Below, one piece after another: positions 1 to 7,452 of a DNA stretch of 17,665 nt (the stretch's first letter is position 1; each line of letters opens with the position of its first letter). The stretch spans positions 1 through 17,665 of the forward strand of contig JALQVJ010000094.1 in the NCBI GenBank assembly GCA_023260355.1, read 5' to 3'. The notes below the pieces were generated by a model that was not told where the DNA came from, did no database searches, and worked only from the letters and a program-made list of their open reading frames with translations. The translations under genes were made by a program, and so were the position numbers. Origin of the DNA: Burkholderiaceae bacterium (GTDB lineage: Bacteria > Pseudomonadota > Gammaproteobacteria > Burkholderiales > Burkholderiaceae_C).

Positions 1-43
1 GGTTTTCATGATCGCGCTGTCAAACAGGTTGCCAGATAGGTTG

Positions 44-139
44 ATGAAACCTGCGTGGTCCTTAATCGGGGTTTCGATGGGTTTGATCACATCTGTGTTG
101 ATGATTTCCGCATCTGCGCAGTTTTCGTGCTTGGGCTGA
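44..139 (+). CDS. Possible 31-residue signal-peptide-like leader ORF, or the 3' end of an upstream gene
   Basis: This reading frame is open from base 2 and ends at a TGA (137-139) that shares its A with the ATG of the next small gene (TGATG). From the ATG at 44 it would encode 31 residues: MKP, a hydrophobic stretch, then SASAQFSCLG, which resembles a secretion signal. The ATG has only a weak AGG three bases upstream. The frame stays open to the window edge, so this could equally be the tail of a larger gene. I do not recognise a family. The stop/start overlap is the main reason to list it. Confidence 0.15.
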   Translation: MKPAWSLIGVSMGLITSVLMISASAQFSCLG

Positions 140-372
140 TGGCTTTGGCGCTGGTCTTTCTGGTGGTCGCATTGATTTGGTCGGCCATCACCGGACAGAA
201 GCATCCCGTGCAACAAGTGTGGGCCCGGGCACGCAGCACCCAGCAACAAGTTTGGCAAGCATCGCGTGGCCGGCGAGATCGCGCGGGCGCTGCACCCGCC
301 AACTCGCGCACAGGAGACGCGTTGCAGGACGTGACCGATGTTCAGGACGTGAGCGACAAGTCCAAACCCTGA
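139..372 (+). CDS. Small hypothetical single-pass membrane protein
   Basis: This is a 77-residue protein from the ATG at 139; the frame extends upstream to a GTG at 55. Residues 1-17 (MALALVFLVVALIWSAI) form one hydrophobic membrane segment. A basic, glutamine-rich stretch follows (about residues 20-50), then an acidic tail ending in SDKSKP. The likely topology is one membrane anchor with a soluble polar tail. I chose the ATG at 139 because the hydrophobic segment begins there and an upstream frame stops on it (TGATG). I recognise no family. It converges on rsmI, with 64 bases between the two stops. It could be a chance ORF; the membrane segment and charged tail favour a real gene only modestly. 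Confidence 0.4.
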   Translation: MALALVFLVVALIWSAITGQKHPVQQVWARARSTQQQVWQASRGRRDRAGAAPANSRTGDALQDVTDVQDVSDKSKP

Positions 373-436
373 CCCAGGCGTTGCGCAGTGCGCGAGCGGC
401 CTTTGAGCCTGACCAGTGCCTTGCTGTGCCAGCGGC

Positions 437-1387
437 TCAATCGGGTTCAGACCGGCTCGCCGCGGCGCTCTTTGTTGACATCTCGAGCGCAGCGGCATAT
501 GCCACGTTTTTCGACACGCCCGTGAGCGTCACTGCGAGCTGGACCGCCGTCTTCAGTGGCACGTGTGGCAACAGCGCTTCAAGTGCATCCACGACTTGCG
601 CCGGGGTACCGGCGTCGGCAGGTGCAATCGGTGCCGGATGCAATGCAAAAACAAACTCGCCGCGTTGGTTCTGCGCATCGGATTGCAGCCACCCGCCGAG
701 TGCATCGCATGGCAGCGTATGGATATGTTCATAGCGCTTTGTCAATTCACGGCCGATGCTCAGCGTCCTGCCGCTCCACTCGCGCAAATCCTGGGCCAGC
801 TTGTCCAAGCGGTGCGGTGCCTCCAGCCAGACAACCACTTGGGGGCTGGCCCAAATGTGCTTCAGCGCCGTTGACCTGTCGCTGCCCTTTGCCGGCAAGA
901 AGCCGACGAAGCGAAAGCCTTGTGCGGTCCATTGGTGCGGGTCAGAGACTTGACCCCATGCGCTTGCCAGCGCCGTGATGCTGGATGCACCGGGAAGCGG
1001 GATCACGCGATAGCCGCCCGCCCGTGCAGCGGCCCCCAAAATAGCCCCTGGATCGCTGACACCAGGCGTACCCGCGTCACTGACATAGGCGACGCGTTCG
1101 CCGCGGGCTAGGCGCTCCATGACTTTGGTCGCGCCTTCGTGTTCGTTGTGCATGTGGACAGCCATCAACGGTTTGTGTAGTCCGTACGTCTGCATCAATT
1201 GGCTGGTGTGCCGGCTGTCTTCGCAGGCCACCGCATCAACCAGGTCCAGCACGTGAAGCGCACGCAGCGTGATATCTGCCATGTTTCCAATGGGCGTGGC
1301 CACCACATAGAGCGCGGATTTTGGGTAGTCTTGTGAGCTGGCCGCCTCACGTGCGGCGCTCAACGCGGAAACAAACGATGCAGTCAC
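437..1387 (-). CDS. rsmI: 16S rRNA (cytidine-1402-2'-O)-methyltransferase RsmI
   Basis: RsmI is a cytoplasmic SAM-dependent enzyme of the tetrapyrrole-methylase fold that methylates the 2'-O of C1402 in the decoding centre of 16S rRNA. The 316-residue protein carries the family motifs in order: LYVVATPIGNMADITLRAL (about 26-44), CEDSRHT, YVSDAGTPGVSDPG (about 100-113), the IPLPGASS motif, a GFLPAKG segment, and the C-terminal RELTKRYE motif. The C-terminal region (LPLKTAVQLA, GVSKNVAYAAALE) matches the RsmI tail. The start is a GTG at 1387 with CAGG seven bases upstream. The roughly 23-residue N-terminal extension (FVSALSAAREAAS) is, from memory, usual in Comamonadaceae. Its first ten bases overlap the start of yraN on the other strand, so the two genes have no separate intergenic promoter region. 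Confidence 0.95.
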   Translation of the reverse strand: MTASFVSALSAAREAASSQDYPKSALYVVATPIGNMADITLRALHVLDLVDAVACEDSRHTSQLMQTYGLHKPLMAVHMHNEHEGATKVMERLARGERVAYVSDAGTPGVSDPGAILGAAARAGGYRVIPLPGASSITALASAWGQVSDPHQWTAQGFRFVGFLPAKGSDRSTALKHIWASPQVVVWLEAPHRLDKLAQDLREWSGRTLSIGRELTKRYEHIHTLPCDALGGWLQSDAQNQRGEFVFALHPAPIAPADAGTPAQVVDALEALLPHVPLKTAVQLAVTLTGVSKNVAYAAALEMSTKSAAASRSEPD

Positions 1388-1794
1388 TGCTCAACCTGTC
1401 GGCAAAAACCACGACCAAGGCGACCGGCGATCTGGCCGAACAGCAAGCCCTTGACGCGATGCTGCGGCAGGGCTTGCGCTTGCTGGCGCGCAACTACAAA
1501 ACACCTGGGCGTGGTGGGGGTGAAATTGATTTGATTATGCAAGAGCCCGGCGGCACCGTGGTGTTTGTTGAGGTTCGGTTGCGGCAGTCTCCAAAATTTG
1601 GCGGTGCATTGGCCAGTGTTGGGGTGACAAAACAGCACCGCTTGGTGATCGCGGCGCGGCACTTTCTGCAAAGTTTGCCAGCCATGCCGCCATGTCGATT
1701 CGATGTCATCGGTTTTGCGGCTACACCCAACCAATCGGGGGCCTTGGAAGTGCGAGATATGGTTTGGGCAAGAGGTGCATTCGACGCGTTTTGA
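1378..1794 (+). CDS. yraN: YraN family (UPF0102) nuclease-like protein
   Basis: This 138-residue protein belongs to the UPF0102/YraN family, which has a restriction-endonuclease-like (PD-(D/E)XK, Holliday-junction-resolvase-like) fold and unsettled cellular function. The N-terminal helix GDLAEQQALDAML is followed by LARNYKTPGRGGGEIDLIM and VVFVEVRLR, which form the family's E...GEIDLI...EVR signature of presumed catalytic acids. KQHRLVIAA and CRFDVIGF complete the fold. I chose the ATG at 1378, preceded by GGAA at suitable distance, because the conserved TGDLAEQ region lies immediately after it. It heads a plus-strand row with the SIS and BON genes. This follows the yraN-diaA-dolP order of E. 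coli, except that lpoA is absent between rsmI and yraN. Confidence 0.92.
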   Translation: MQSLLNLSAKTTTKATGDLAEQQALDAMLRQGLRLLARNYKTPGRGGGEIDLIMQEPGGTVVFVEVRLRQSPKFGGALASVGVTKQHRLVIAARHFLQSLPAMPPCRFDVIGFAATPNQSGALEVRDMVWARGAFDAF

Positions 1795-1849
1795 CGCTCG
1801 CTTTGCAGCAAGGTCAGCAAATCGCCAAGTGGAGCGATATGATTGGCAG

Positions 1850-2413
1850 ATGCTCACGCCAAGGCTAGAACAGCAATTCATCGATAGCGCTGATTTCAAG
1901 TATCAGTGCGGGCAAACGCTCGCTGCGCCCCTGTCAGCAGCGGTTGAGGCGATGTTGGCGGCACTGACGGCAGGTGGCCGGGTTTGGTGCGTCGGGGCTG
2001 GACCGACTGCAGGTTTGGCGAGCTATGCATCGCACCTGCTGACGCATGGCTTCGAGCGCGATCGGCCGGAGTTGTCATCGATGCCTCTGCATCAAGGGGA
2101 TGGTGACGAGGCTGCGACCATGCTCAAGCGGTTGCGCGCGCATGTCGCGCAAGACGATGTGCTTTGGGTGATGAGCCTGTGTCGATCAGAGCGAACATTG
2201 ATCCCTGTCATTGAGGCGGCGCAAGATCGTGGCATCACGGTGATCGCGCTGGTGGCAGGTGAAGGCGGTGATTTGATGGACTGCCTATTGGACACGGATG
2301 TCGTTGTGAGCATCGTGCATCCCCGTGTCAGCAGAATGCTAGAGGGTTTGCACATGGCGATTCACGCCGTGTGCGACGGTATCGATTTGCAATTATTGGG
2401 AGAAGAATCTTGA
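1850..2413 (+). CDS. Divergent SIS-domain protein in the DiaA/GmhA position
   Basis: This is a 187-residue protein from the ATG at 1850; a GTG at 1829 in the same frame is the alternative. Position between yraN and dolP, the start MLTPRLEQQFIDSADFKYQ and the end HAVCDGIDLQLLGEES all match DiaA/phosphoheptose-isomerase-like SIS proteins. In E. coli, DiaA tetramers bind DnaA and promote replication initiation. The core is unusual. The usual glycine/serine loop GNGGSA reads GAGPTA (about residues 48-53), and the second loop, STSGNS in relatives, reads SLCRSE. The segment between the loops is shorter. The sugar-phosphate pocket is therefore probably not functional, which rules out a heptose isomerase role but not a scaffold role. 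It ends four bases into a possible TTG start of the next gene. I am confident of an SIS-fold relative and less sure it does DiaA's job. Confidence 0.8.
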   Translation: MLTPRLEQQFIDSADFKYQCGQTLAAPLSAAVEAMLAALTAGGRVWCVGAGPTAGLASYASHLLTHGFERDRPELSSMPLHQGDGDEAATMLKRLRAHVAQDDVLWVMSLCRSERTLIPVIEAAQDRGITVIALVAGEGGDLMDCLLDTDVVVSIVHPRVSRMLEGLHMAIHAVCDGIDLQLLGEES

Positions 2414-2418
2414 AGAAC

Positions 2419-3063
2419 ATGACACGAACCCTGGGCGCTCGAGCCAGCTCCGTCGCCGCGCTGCTTGTGCTGAGCTTGTCGATGAGTGCGTGCGCACCGT
2501 TGTTGATCGGGGGCGCTGCGACGACTGCGGTCGTCGCCAATGATCGGCGAAGCAGTGGTGCTTTTTTGGAGGATGCCAGTATCGAGCTGAAGGTCAACCA
2601 AAAGATCGAGGCTGCAATGAAAGGTCGCGCGCACTTGAGTGTCACCAGCTTCAATCGCCGCGTCTTGCTGACAGGTGAGGTGGCGACGCCGGCACTCAAG
2701 GCATTGGCACAAGAGCTTGCCAAAGGCGTGCCCAACGTCGCCTTGGTGGTCAATGAACTCGTGGTCGCAGGGAATGCATCTACCACCCAAAGAGCGGCTG
2801 ATGCCTTGTTGTTGTCGCGCGTGAAGATCGCCTTGATCGCCGCACAAAATATCGATGCTTCGATCGCCAAAGTGGTGGCTGATCGCGGCCAGATCTATTT
2901 GATGGGTTTGATGACCGCAAGGGAAGCGGACGCGGTGACCGAGGTGGTTCGACGCGTATCTGGCGTGCAGGGGGTGGTTCGAGTCATCGAGGTGATCAGC
3001 GAACAGCAGCTCAAGCAGTATGAAAAAGCGGCTGCAAAAAATGCGGGCTCCGCTGCGAAATAA
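2419..3063 (+). CDS. dolP: DolP-like outer-membrane lipoprotein with two BON domains
   Basis: This is a 214-residue protein. A signal peptide (LLVLSLSMSAC) ends in a lipobox with Cys25, predicting a lipid-anchored periplasmic protein. Two BON domains follow, at about residues 48-117 (VTSFNRRVLLTGEVATP) and 127-195 (ADRGQIYLMGLMTAREAD ... VSGVQGVVRVIEV). This is the layout of E. coli DolP (YraP), which binds anionic phospholipids and protects outer-membrane integrity. The ATG at 2419 is used here. A TTG at 2410 overlaps the previous stop and sits closer to the strong GGGAGAAG at 2398-2405, so the true start may be three codons earlier. The tail after residue 195 is lysine/alanine rich. The gene is tightly linked to the SIS gene and is followed by a strong terminator. 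Confidence 0.9.
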   Translation: MTRTLGARASSVAALLVLSLSMSACAPLLIGGAATTAVVANDRRSSGAFLEDASIELKVNQKIEAAMKGRAHLSVTSFNRRVLLTGEVATPALKALAQELAKGVPNVALVVNELVVAGNASTTQRAADALLLSRVKIALIAAQNIDASIAKVVADRGQIYLMGLMTAREADAVTEVVRRVSGVQGVVRVIEVISEQQLKQYEKAAAKNAGSAAK

Positions 3064-3088
3064 AACGATCGAATAAGACCTTTAAACC

Positions 3089-3116
3089 AAAAGCCCGGCA
3101 TCAGCCGGGCTTTTTT
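3089..3116. terminator. Intrinsic terminator after the yraN-SIS-dolP row, probably bidirectional
   Basis: A perfect GCCCGGC / GCCGGGC stem (3093-3099 with 3104-3110) encloses an ATCA loop. It is preceded by AAAA and followed by TTTTTT, so the A and T tracts also pair. It lies 25 bases after the dolP stop and 24 bases before the stop of the convergent dehydrogenase gene. The U-tract works on either strand, so it can serve both genes. Confidence 0.93.
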
Positions 3117-3139
3117 GTGGCGCATGTCGTCGGCGCCCA

Positions 3140-4066
3140 TCAACGCAGGCGTTTGATCAAGCTCGATGTGTCCCAGCGGTTGCCGCCCATGCGTTGCACA
3201 TCCGCATAAAACTGGTCGACCAAAGCCGTCACGGGCAGTCGCGCGCCGTTGCGATTGGCTTCTGCCAAAACCAAACCCAAGTCCTTGCGCATCCAGTCCA
3301 CGGCGAACCCAAAATCGAAGTGGTTGTCCACCATGGTTTTGCCACGGTTGTCCATTTGCCAGCTCTGTGCAGCGCCTTTGCCGATCACATCCAAAACCTG
3401 GTGCATATCCAACTGGGCTGCTTGACCAAAGGCAATGGCCTCGGACAGGCCTTGCACCAGACCCGCGATACAAATTTGATTGACCATCTTGGTGAGTTGT
3501 CCGCTGCCGCTGGGTCCCATCCAAGTGAAGGCCCTGGAAAAAGCCATGGCGATGGGGCGCGTCCGATCGAATGCCGCTGAGTCACCGCCGCACATCACAG
3601 TCAACATGCCGTTTTGTGCGCCCGCTTGGCCGCCTGAGACGGGCGCGTCTATGAAGCTGACCCCTTTCGCATCTGCAACCTCCGCCAACTCGCGGGCGAC
3701 ATTGGCAGAGGCCGTGGTGTGGTCAACCAAAACCGACCCTGGCTGCATACCCGCCAGAGCACCAGATTCACCGAGCACAACGCTGCGCAAATCATCGTCA
3801 TTGCCCACACAAACAAATACATAGTCTGCGCCCTTTGCCGCAAGTGCAGGCGTCGAGGCAGCCGCAATTCGGTTGGCATCCACGCCGTGCTGGGTCAATT
3901 CGGCCACCCAGGCTTGTGCTTTGCCGGGTGTGCGGTTGTAAACCTTCACCTGATGCCCGGCTTTGGCCAGGTGTGCGGCCATGGGATAGCCCATCACGCC
4001 TAGGCCGATGAAGGCACAAGTGCTGGCGGTGGTTGGATCGTAGGATTTGGGGTTGAAGCTGCTCAT
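3140..4066 (-). CDS. NAD(P)-dependent beta-hydroxyacid dehydrogenase (3-hydroxyisobutyrate dehydrogenase / tartronate semialdehyde reductase family)
   Basis: This 308-residue protein is of usual family length. The N-terminal Rossmann fold carries FIGLGVMGYPMAAHL (about 19-33), the dinucleotide loop, then an NRTPGKA segment in the cofactor-selecting position. The substrate motif DAPVSGGQAGAQNG (about 140-153) and the catalytic lysine in GQLTKMVNQ (Lys193, with Asn196) are both present. These enzymes reversibly oxidise short beta-hydroxyacids such as 3-hydroxyisobutyrate or D-glycerate; the sequence alone does not fix the substrate. I chose the ATG at 4066, at MSSFNPK, because the longer frame back to 4282 would run through the divergent yggS gene. 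The frame between ATG 4099 and 4066 is also possible. The gene is divergent from yggS and converges on dolP through the shared terminator. Confidence 0.88.
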   Translation of the reverse strand: MSSFNPKSYDPTTASTCAFIGLGVMGYPMAAHLAKAGHQVKVYNRTPGKAQAWVAELTQHGVDANRIAAASTPALAAKGADYVFVCVGNDDDLRSVVLGESGALAGMQPGSVLVDHTTASANVARELAEVADAKGVSFIDAPVSGGQAGAQNGMLTVMCGGDSAAFDRTRPIAMAFSRAFTWMGPSGSGQLTKMVNQICIAGLVQGLSEAIAFGQAAQLDMHQVLDVIGKGAAQSWQMDNRGKTMVDNHFDFGFAVDWMRKDLGLVLAEANRNGARLPVTALVDQFYADVQRMGGNRWDTSSLIKRLR

Positions 4067-4154
4067 GTGTGGGTCTTTATACGGAACGAAATATGTCATT
4101 ATGCGACTCGACTCTGATTCCAGATGCCACTCTGAGTACACCCGTTGAGCCTCT

Positions 4155-4880
4155 ATGACTATTGAGAACGCCATCGATACGCTTTGGTCAGATCGCCTGA
4201 AAGCCGTGCAGCAACGCATCGAATTGGCTGCGCGTGCCGTGGGGCGAAGCCCGGACGAGATCCGGCTTTTGGCCGTTTCCAAAACCTTCCCGGCAGATGC
4301 GGTGGCACAAGTGCATGCCGCTGGACAACTGGCGTTTGGTGAAAACTACATCCAAGAGGGCATCGACAAAATTGCGGCGCTCCAAAGCGTGCGTGGCGAG
4401 CTCGAGTGGCACTGCATCGGACCGATCCAAAGCAATAAAACGCGATGGGTGGCCGAACACTTTGACTGGGTGCAAACCGTCGACCGGCTAAAAATTGCCC
4501 AGCGGTTGAATGACCAGCGCCCTGCCGAGATGGCGCCCTTGAATGTCCTCATCCAAGTCAACATCGACAGTGGCGCCACGAAGTCTGGCGTCTCGCCCAA
4601 CGAGGCCGAGGCACTCGCGCAAGCCCTCATGCGCTTGCCTCGCCTTCGGCTGCGGGGGCTGATGTGTATTCCAGACCCCCAGCCTGACTGGCAAGCGCAA
4701 TGTGCAATTTTTCGGCAAGCGAGAGATTTGTTTGACGGTTGGCGAGCTCAGGGCTGGGCGATGGACACCTTGTCGATGGGGATGAGCGCCGATCTTGAGG
4801 CGGCTGTGGCCAGTGGCTCCACGATGGTCCGCATCGGCTCTGCGCTGTTTGGCCAACGCAGCTATTCCTCCGCTGTTTGA
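4155..4880 (+). CDS. yggS: YggS-type PLP homeostasis protein (PLPBP family)
   Basis: This 241-residue, single-domain PLP-binding protein has the alanine-racemase barrel fold. The family maintains vitamin B6 and amino acid balance in the cytoplasm and has no known catalytic activity. Lys43 in LLAVSKTFPAD is the expected Schiff-base lysine. FGENYIQE, EWHCIGPIQSNKTR, VNIDSGATKSGV and the C-terminal LSMGMSADLEAAVASGSTMVRIG phosphate-binding region are all present, broken here only in minor positions. The ATG at 4155 is the first that includes the N-terminal helix; its ribosome site is weak (GAG). It diverges from the dehydrogenase across 88 bases. A glutamine synthetase family gene follows 51 bases downstream on the same strand, which may be co-transcribed although no functional link is obvious. 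Confidence 0.95.
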   Translation: MTIENAIDTLWSDRLKAVQQRIELAARAVGRSPDEIRLLAVSKTFPADAVAQVHAAGQLAFGENYIQEGIDKIAALQSVRGELEWHCIGPIQSNKTRWVAEHFDWVQTVDRLKIAQRLNDQRPAEMAPLNVLIQVNIDSGATKSGVSPNEAEALAQALMRLPRLRLRGLMCIPDPQPDWQAQCAIFRQARDLFDGWRAQGWAMDTLSMGMSADLEAAVASGSTMVRIGSALFGQRSYSSAV

Positions 4881-4931
4881 GTTGGCGATTGAGGCGTAGG
4901 ATGCGGGGGTGTTTCACTCATCCGCTTCCTC

Positions 4932-6275
4932 ATGAACGCCAACGCACAGCAGATCGAGCAGTGGCTCGATCAACACCACATCACTGAAGTCGAGTGCCTC
5001 ATCCCTGATATGGCCGGTCAGGCGAGAGGCAAAATTGTGCCGCGCCACAAGTACAAGCCCGGCGCTGGACTGCGACTCCCGGAGGCGGTGCTGTGCATGA
5101 GTGTCACAGGCGACTACCCTGAAGAAGACTTCACGTCGGTTGCTGATCCAGATATGCGCTTGGTGCCTGATGGCAGCAGCGTGCGCCCAGTGCCCTGGGC
5201 GAAGGAGCCGACTGCCCAAATCATCCATGACTGTGAGCGATTTGACGGTTCAGCCGTTGACCTCTCGCCACGCCACGTTCTCAAACGCATTTTGAAGTGC
5301 TACGAGCAAGAGGGCTGGGCACCCATTGTGGCGCCGGAAATGGAGTTTTACCTGGTGCAGGTTGAGCCGGATGAAGACATCCCGCTCAAGCCACCGATCG
5401 GGCGCACCAAGCGCACCGAGGCCGGGATGCAAAGCTTTTCAATTGACTCGGTGAATGAGTACGACGATATCTTTGATGTGATGTACGACTGGTGCGAGGC
5501 GCAGGGCATTCAGTTGGATACGTTGATTCACGAGATGGGCACCGCTCAGATGGAGATCAATCTCGACCATGGGGAGCCGCTGGCTTTGGCGGATCAGGTC
5601 TTCTTGTTCAAGCGCACGATCCGAGAGGTCGCGATTCGGCACCAGATGTATGCCACGTTCATGGCCAAGCCGATGCAGGGACAGCCCGGCAGCGCGATGC
5701 ACTTGCATCACAGCGTGGTCGATATGAAAACGCGACAGAATATTTTTTCGCTCGCGGACGGTGGTGAATCTGACATGTTTCGCTATTTCATTGGGGGCTT
5801 GCAAAAGTACTTGCCGGCCGCGACTTTGTTTTTCGCTCCGTACGTGAACAGCTATCGCCGGCTGTCGCGTTACACCTCGGCACCCATCAATTTACAGTGG
5901 GGCTACGACAACCGCACGTGCGGTCTGCGCGTGCCGCACGCTGACCCCCAAGACCGGCGAGTCGAGAACCGCTTGGCGGGCGTCGATGTGAACCCGTATC
6001 TGGTCATGGCGGTGAGTTTGGCTTGTGGGTATTTAGGGATGAAAGAGGGCTGCGTGCCGAGCCAACCGCTGGCCGGTAGCGCGTATGAACAGCCGCAACA
6101 GTTGCCGACGCACATGGATGATGCGATTGACAAGTTGCGCCGTTGCGAGCCGCTGGCCGAATTGTTCGGTTCGCATTTCATTGAAACGTACTGCGCCATC
6201 AAGGCATCGGAATACCACGAGTTTTTCGAAGTGATCAGTCCGTGGGAGCGCCGCCATCTCTTGTTGAACGTGTGA
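4932..6275 (+). CDS. Glutamine synthetase family protein, probably gamma-glutamylpolyamine synthetase (PuuA-like)
   Basis: This 447-residue ATP-dependent ligase has the glutamine synthetase beta-grasp and catalytic domains. Visible motifs are APEMEFYLV (metal-binding glutamates near 136 and 138), GTAQMEINL (about 203-211), ATFMAKPMQGQPGSAMHLHHS (ATP and glutamate binding, His257), NSYRRL (306-311) and RVENRLAGVDVNPYL (343-357). The N-terminal LIPDMAGQARGKIVP is typical of the PuuA/GlnA-like group that attaches glutamate to putrescine or other amines. I see no adenylylation-type NLYDLPPEE tyrosine site of housekeeping GlnA. Together with the omega-amino acid aminotransferase 4 kb away this points to amine or polyamine scavenging. 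The ATG at 4932 has no clear Shine-Dalgarno sequence. The exact amine substrate is not readable from sequence. Confidence 0.87.
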   Translation: MNANAQQIEQWLDQHHITEVECLIPDMAGQARGKIVPRHKYKPGAGLRLPEAVLCMSVTGDYPEEDFTSVADPDMRLVPDGSSVRPVPWAKEPTAQIIHDCERFDGSAVDLSPRHVLKRILKCYEQEGWAPIVAPEMEFYLVQVEPDEDIPLKPPIGRTKRTEAGMQSFSIDSVNEYDDIFDVMYDWCEAQGIQLDTLIHEMGTAQMEINLDHGEPLALADQVFLFKRTIREVAIRHQMYATFMAKPMQGQPGSAMHLHHSVVDMKTRQNIFSLADGGESDMFRYFIGGLQKYLPAATLFFAPYVNSYRRLSRYTSAPINLQWGYDNRTCGLRVPHADPQDRRVENRLAGVDVNPYLVMAVSLACGYLGMKEGCVPSQPLAGSAYEQPQQLPTHMDDAIDKLRRCEPLAELFGSHFIETYCAIKASEYHEFFEVISPWERRHLLLNV

Positions 6276-6286
6276 GGCGTGTCCAT

Positions 6287-6332
6287 CGCGGTTGCCGTGT
6301 CCGCACAGGGGTGCAGAGTTGACGCAACCGCG
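6287..6332. terminator. Convergent-gene hairpin region, possible transcription end
   Basis: Perfect nine-base arms CGCGGTTGC (6287-6295) and GCAACCGCG (6324-6332) enclose 28 bases that hold a second small stem, GCAC-AGGG-GTGC (6303-6314). It sits in the 62-base gap between the stops of the glutamine synthetase family gene and lrgB. There is no U-tract, so this is at best a weak or factor-assisted terminator or an RNA 3'-end stabiliser. Confidence 0.35.
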
Positions 6333-6337
6333 GGCGT

Positions 6338-7066
6338 TCACACCCAATGGTTGAGCACCAGCGGGATCAGGAGTGATGCGAGCAAGACCTGCAACCCCAG
6401 TCCCAGACCGGCATAAGCGCCTGCGTCCTCGTCAACTTGCATCGCCCTGGCAGCACCAATGCCGTGCGCAGCGGTGCCCAGCGCAAAACCGCGAATACGC
6501 CAATCGCGTGGACTCTGGCCAAGGCCCATCCAAGCAAACAGGTATTTGCCACTCAATGCGCCAACCATGCCGGTGATGACTGCAAACACGGCCGCCAGTG
6601 CCGGTATGCCGCCGATCGTTTCCGCCACGCCCATGGCCACAGGTGCAGTGATCGATTTGGGTACCAACGACCGCATCACATCCGCAGGGAGGTCCAGCGC
6701 CCACGCGATCGCACCTGCACTCACTGCCGCACATCCGCCGCCAACCAAAGCCGCCAAAAGCAAGCGCCAGCCATGCGAGATCAACTCATGCCGCCGCTGC
6801 CACAGGGGCCAGCCCAAGGCGACCACCGCTGGGCCGAGCAAAAAATGGATGAATTGCGCGCCAGAAAAATAGGTGGGATAGGCCACTCCGGTGAGGTGCA
6901 GCGCAGTGGCCAGGATGGCGACAGATACAAACACTGGGTTGGCCCAAGGTGCTTGGTGGGTCGCGGCATACAAGCCCTGTGATGCGCCGTAGACCAGCAA
7001 GGTTGCTGTCAAGCCAAACAGCGGCGTCGACGACAAATAGACCCACAACTCGACGAAGTCAGTCAT
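6338..7066 (-). CDS. lrgB: LrgB/CidB family membrane protein
   Basis: This 242-residue integral membrane protein has multiple hydrophobic segments along its length. The family motif region ALVPKSITAPVAM appears as SLVPKSITAPVAMGVAE (about 136-152), and the C-terminal ALGTAAHGIGAARAMQ matches the conserved GTAxHGIGTARA segment. LrgB works with LrgA. The pair was first described as holin/antiholin-like, but relatives transport small carboxylates: the plant chloroplast PLGG1 (an LrgA-LrgB fusion) moves glycolate and glycerate, and Bacillus subtilis PftAB moves pyruvate. The ATG at 7066 overlaps the lrgA stop by four bases (ATGA), so translation is probably coupled. Linkage to glcD favours the transport interpretation. 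Confidence 0.93.
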   Translation of the reverse strand: MTDFVELWVYLSSTPLFGLTATLLVYGASQGLYAATHQAPWANPVFVSVAILATALHLTGVAYPTYFSGAQFIHFLLGPAVVALGWPLWQRRHELISHGWRLLLAALVGGGCAAVSAGAIAWALDLPADVMRSLVPKSITAPVAMGVAETIGGIPALAAVFAVITGMVGALSGKYLFAWMGLGQSPRDWRIRGFALGTAAHGIGAARAMQVDEDAGAYAGLGLGLQVLLASLLIPLVLNHWV

Positions 7067-7437
7067 GGCGAATCCTTGCTTGCAGACCCTGCCTGGGGCG
7101 CTACAGGCCACAGTGCGCGCAGACAAAGCGCGCAGGTCCACAATCCAATCCAAGTGGACAACACGATGACCACAAGCAAGCGAACCCCCGCGCTTTCAAG
7201 CAACCCAAGGTGCGTGACCACGCCGACGCCGACAGGAACAAAGAGCAAAGACAGGTGCTGCAACAAGAACTGCGCGACGGGGGCCACTTCGCGCCGCAGC
7301 GATTCCCAAAATAGCGCCGGGATCAACAGCACCATGCCCACCACAGGTCCCGGAAAAGGCAGCGCTAAGCTTCGCGCCAGCAACTCCCCCAGGGTCTGAA
7401 GCAGCAGCAAAGCGGCAAAGCCGCGCAGGATAGGCAT
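7063..7437 (-). CDS. lrgA: LrgA/CidA family membrane protein
   Basis: This 124-residue protein is of usual LrgA/YohJ length. It has four hydrophobic segments and the family's LPFPGPVVGMVLLIPALF motif (about 26-43), followed by LLQHLSLLFVPVGVGVV (about 58-74). It partners LrgB in a membrane complex. It begins at an ATG 15 bases after the glcD stop and ends overlapping lrgB, so glcD, lrgA and lrgB look like one transcript. The C-terminus (WPVAPQAGSASKDSP) is a polar tail. The start has only a weak ribosome site, consistent with coupling to glcD translation. Confidence 0.9.
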   Translation of the reverse strand: MPILRGFAALLLLQTLGELLARSLALPFPGPVVGMVLLIPALFWESLRREVAPVAQFLLQHLSLLFVPVGVGVVTHLGLLESAGVRLLVVIVLSTWIGLWTCALCLRALWPVAPQAGSASKDSP

Positions 7438-7452
7438 GGCTGAAAGCGGTGG

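Noticed and set aside
177..734. 185-residue plus-strand ORF across the small membrane gene and the end of rsmI
   Set aside because: It covers the conserved 3' part of rsmI in antisense and has shadow-like composition (rich in Ala, Ser, Cys).
6338..7437. LrgAB as a programmed-lysis holin/antiholin module
   Set aside because: No lytic enzyme, LytSR two-component system or CidR-like regulator is adjacent; linkage to glcD fits transport better.
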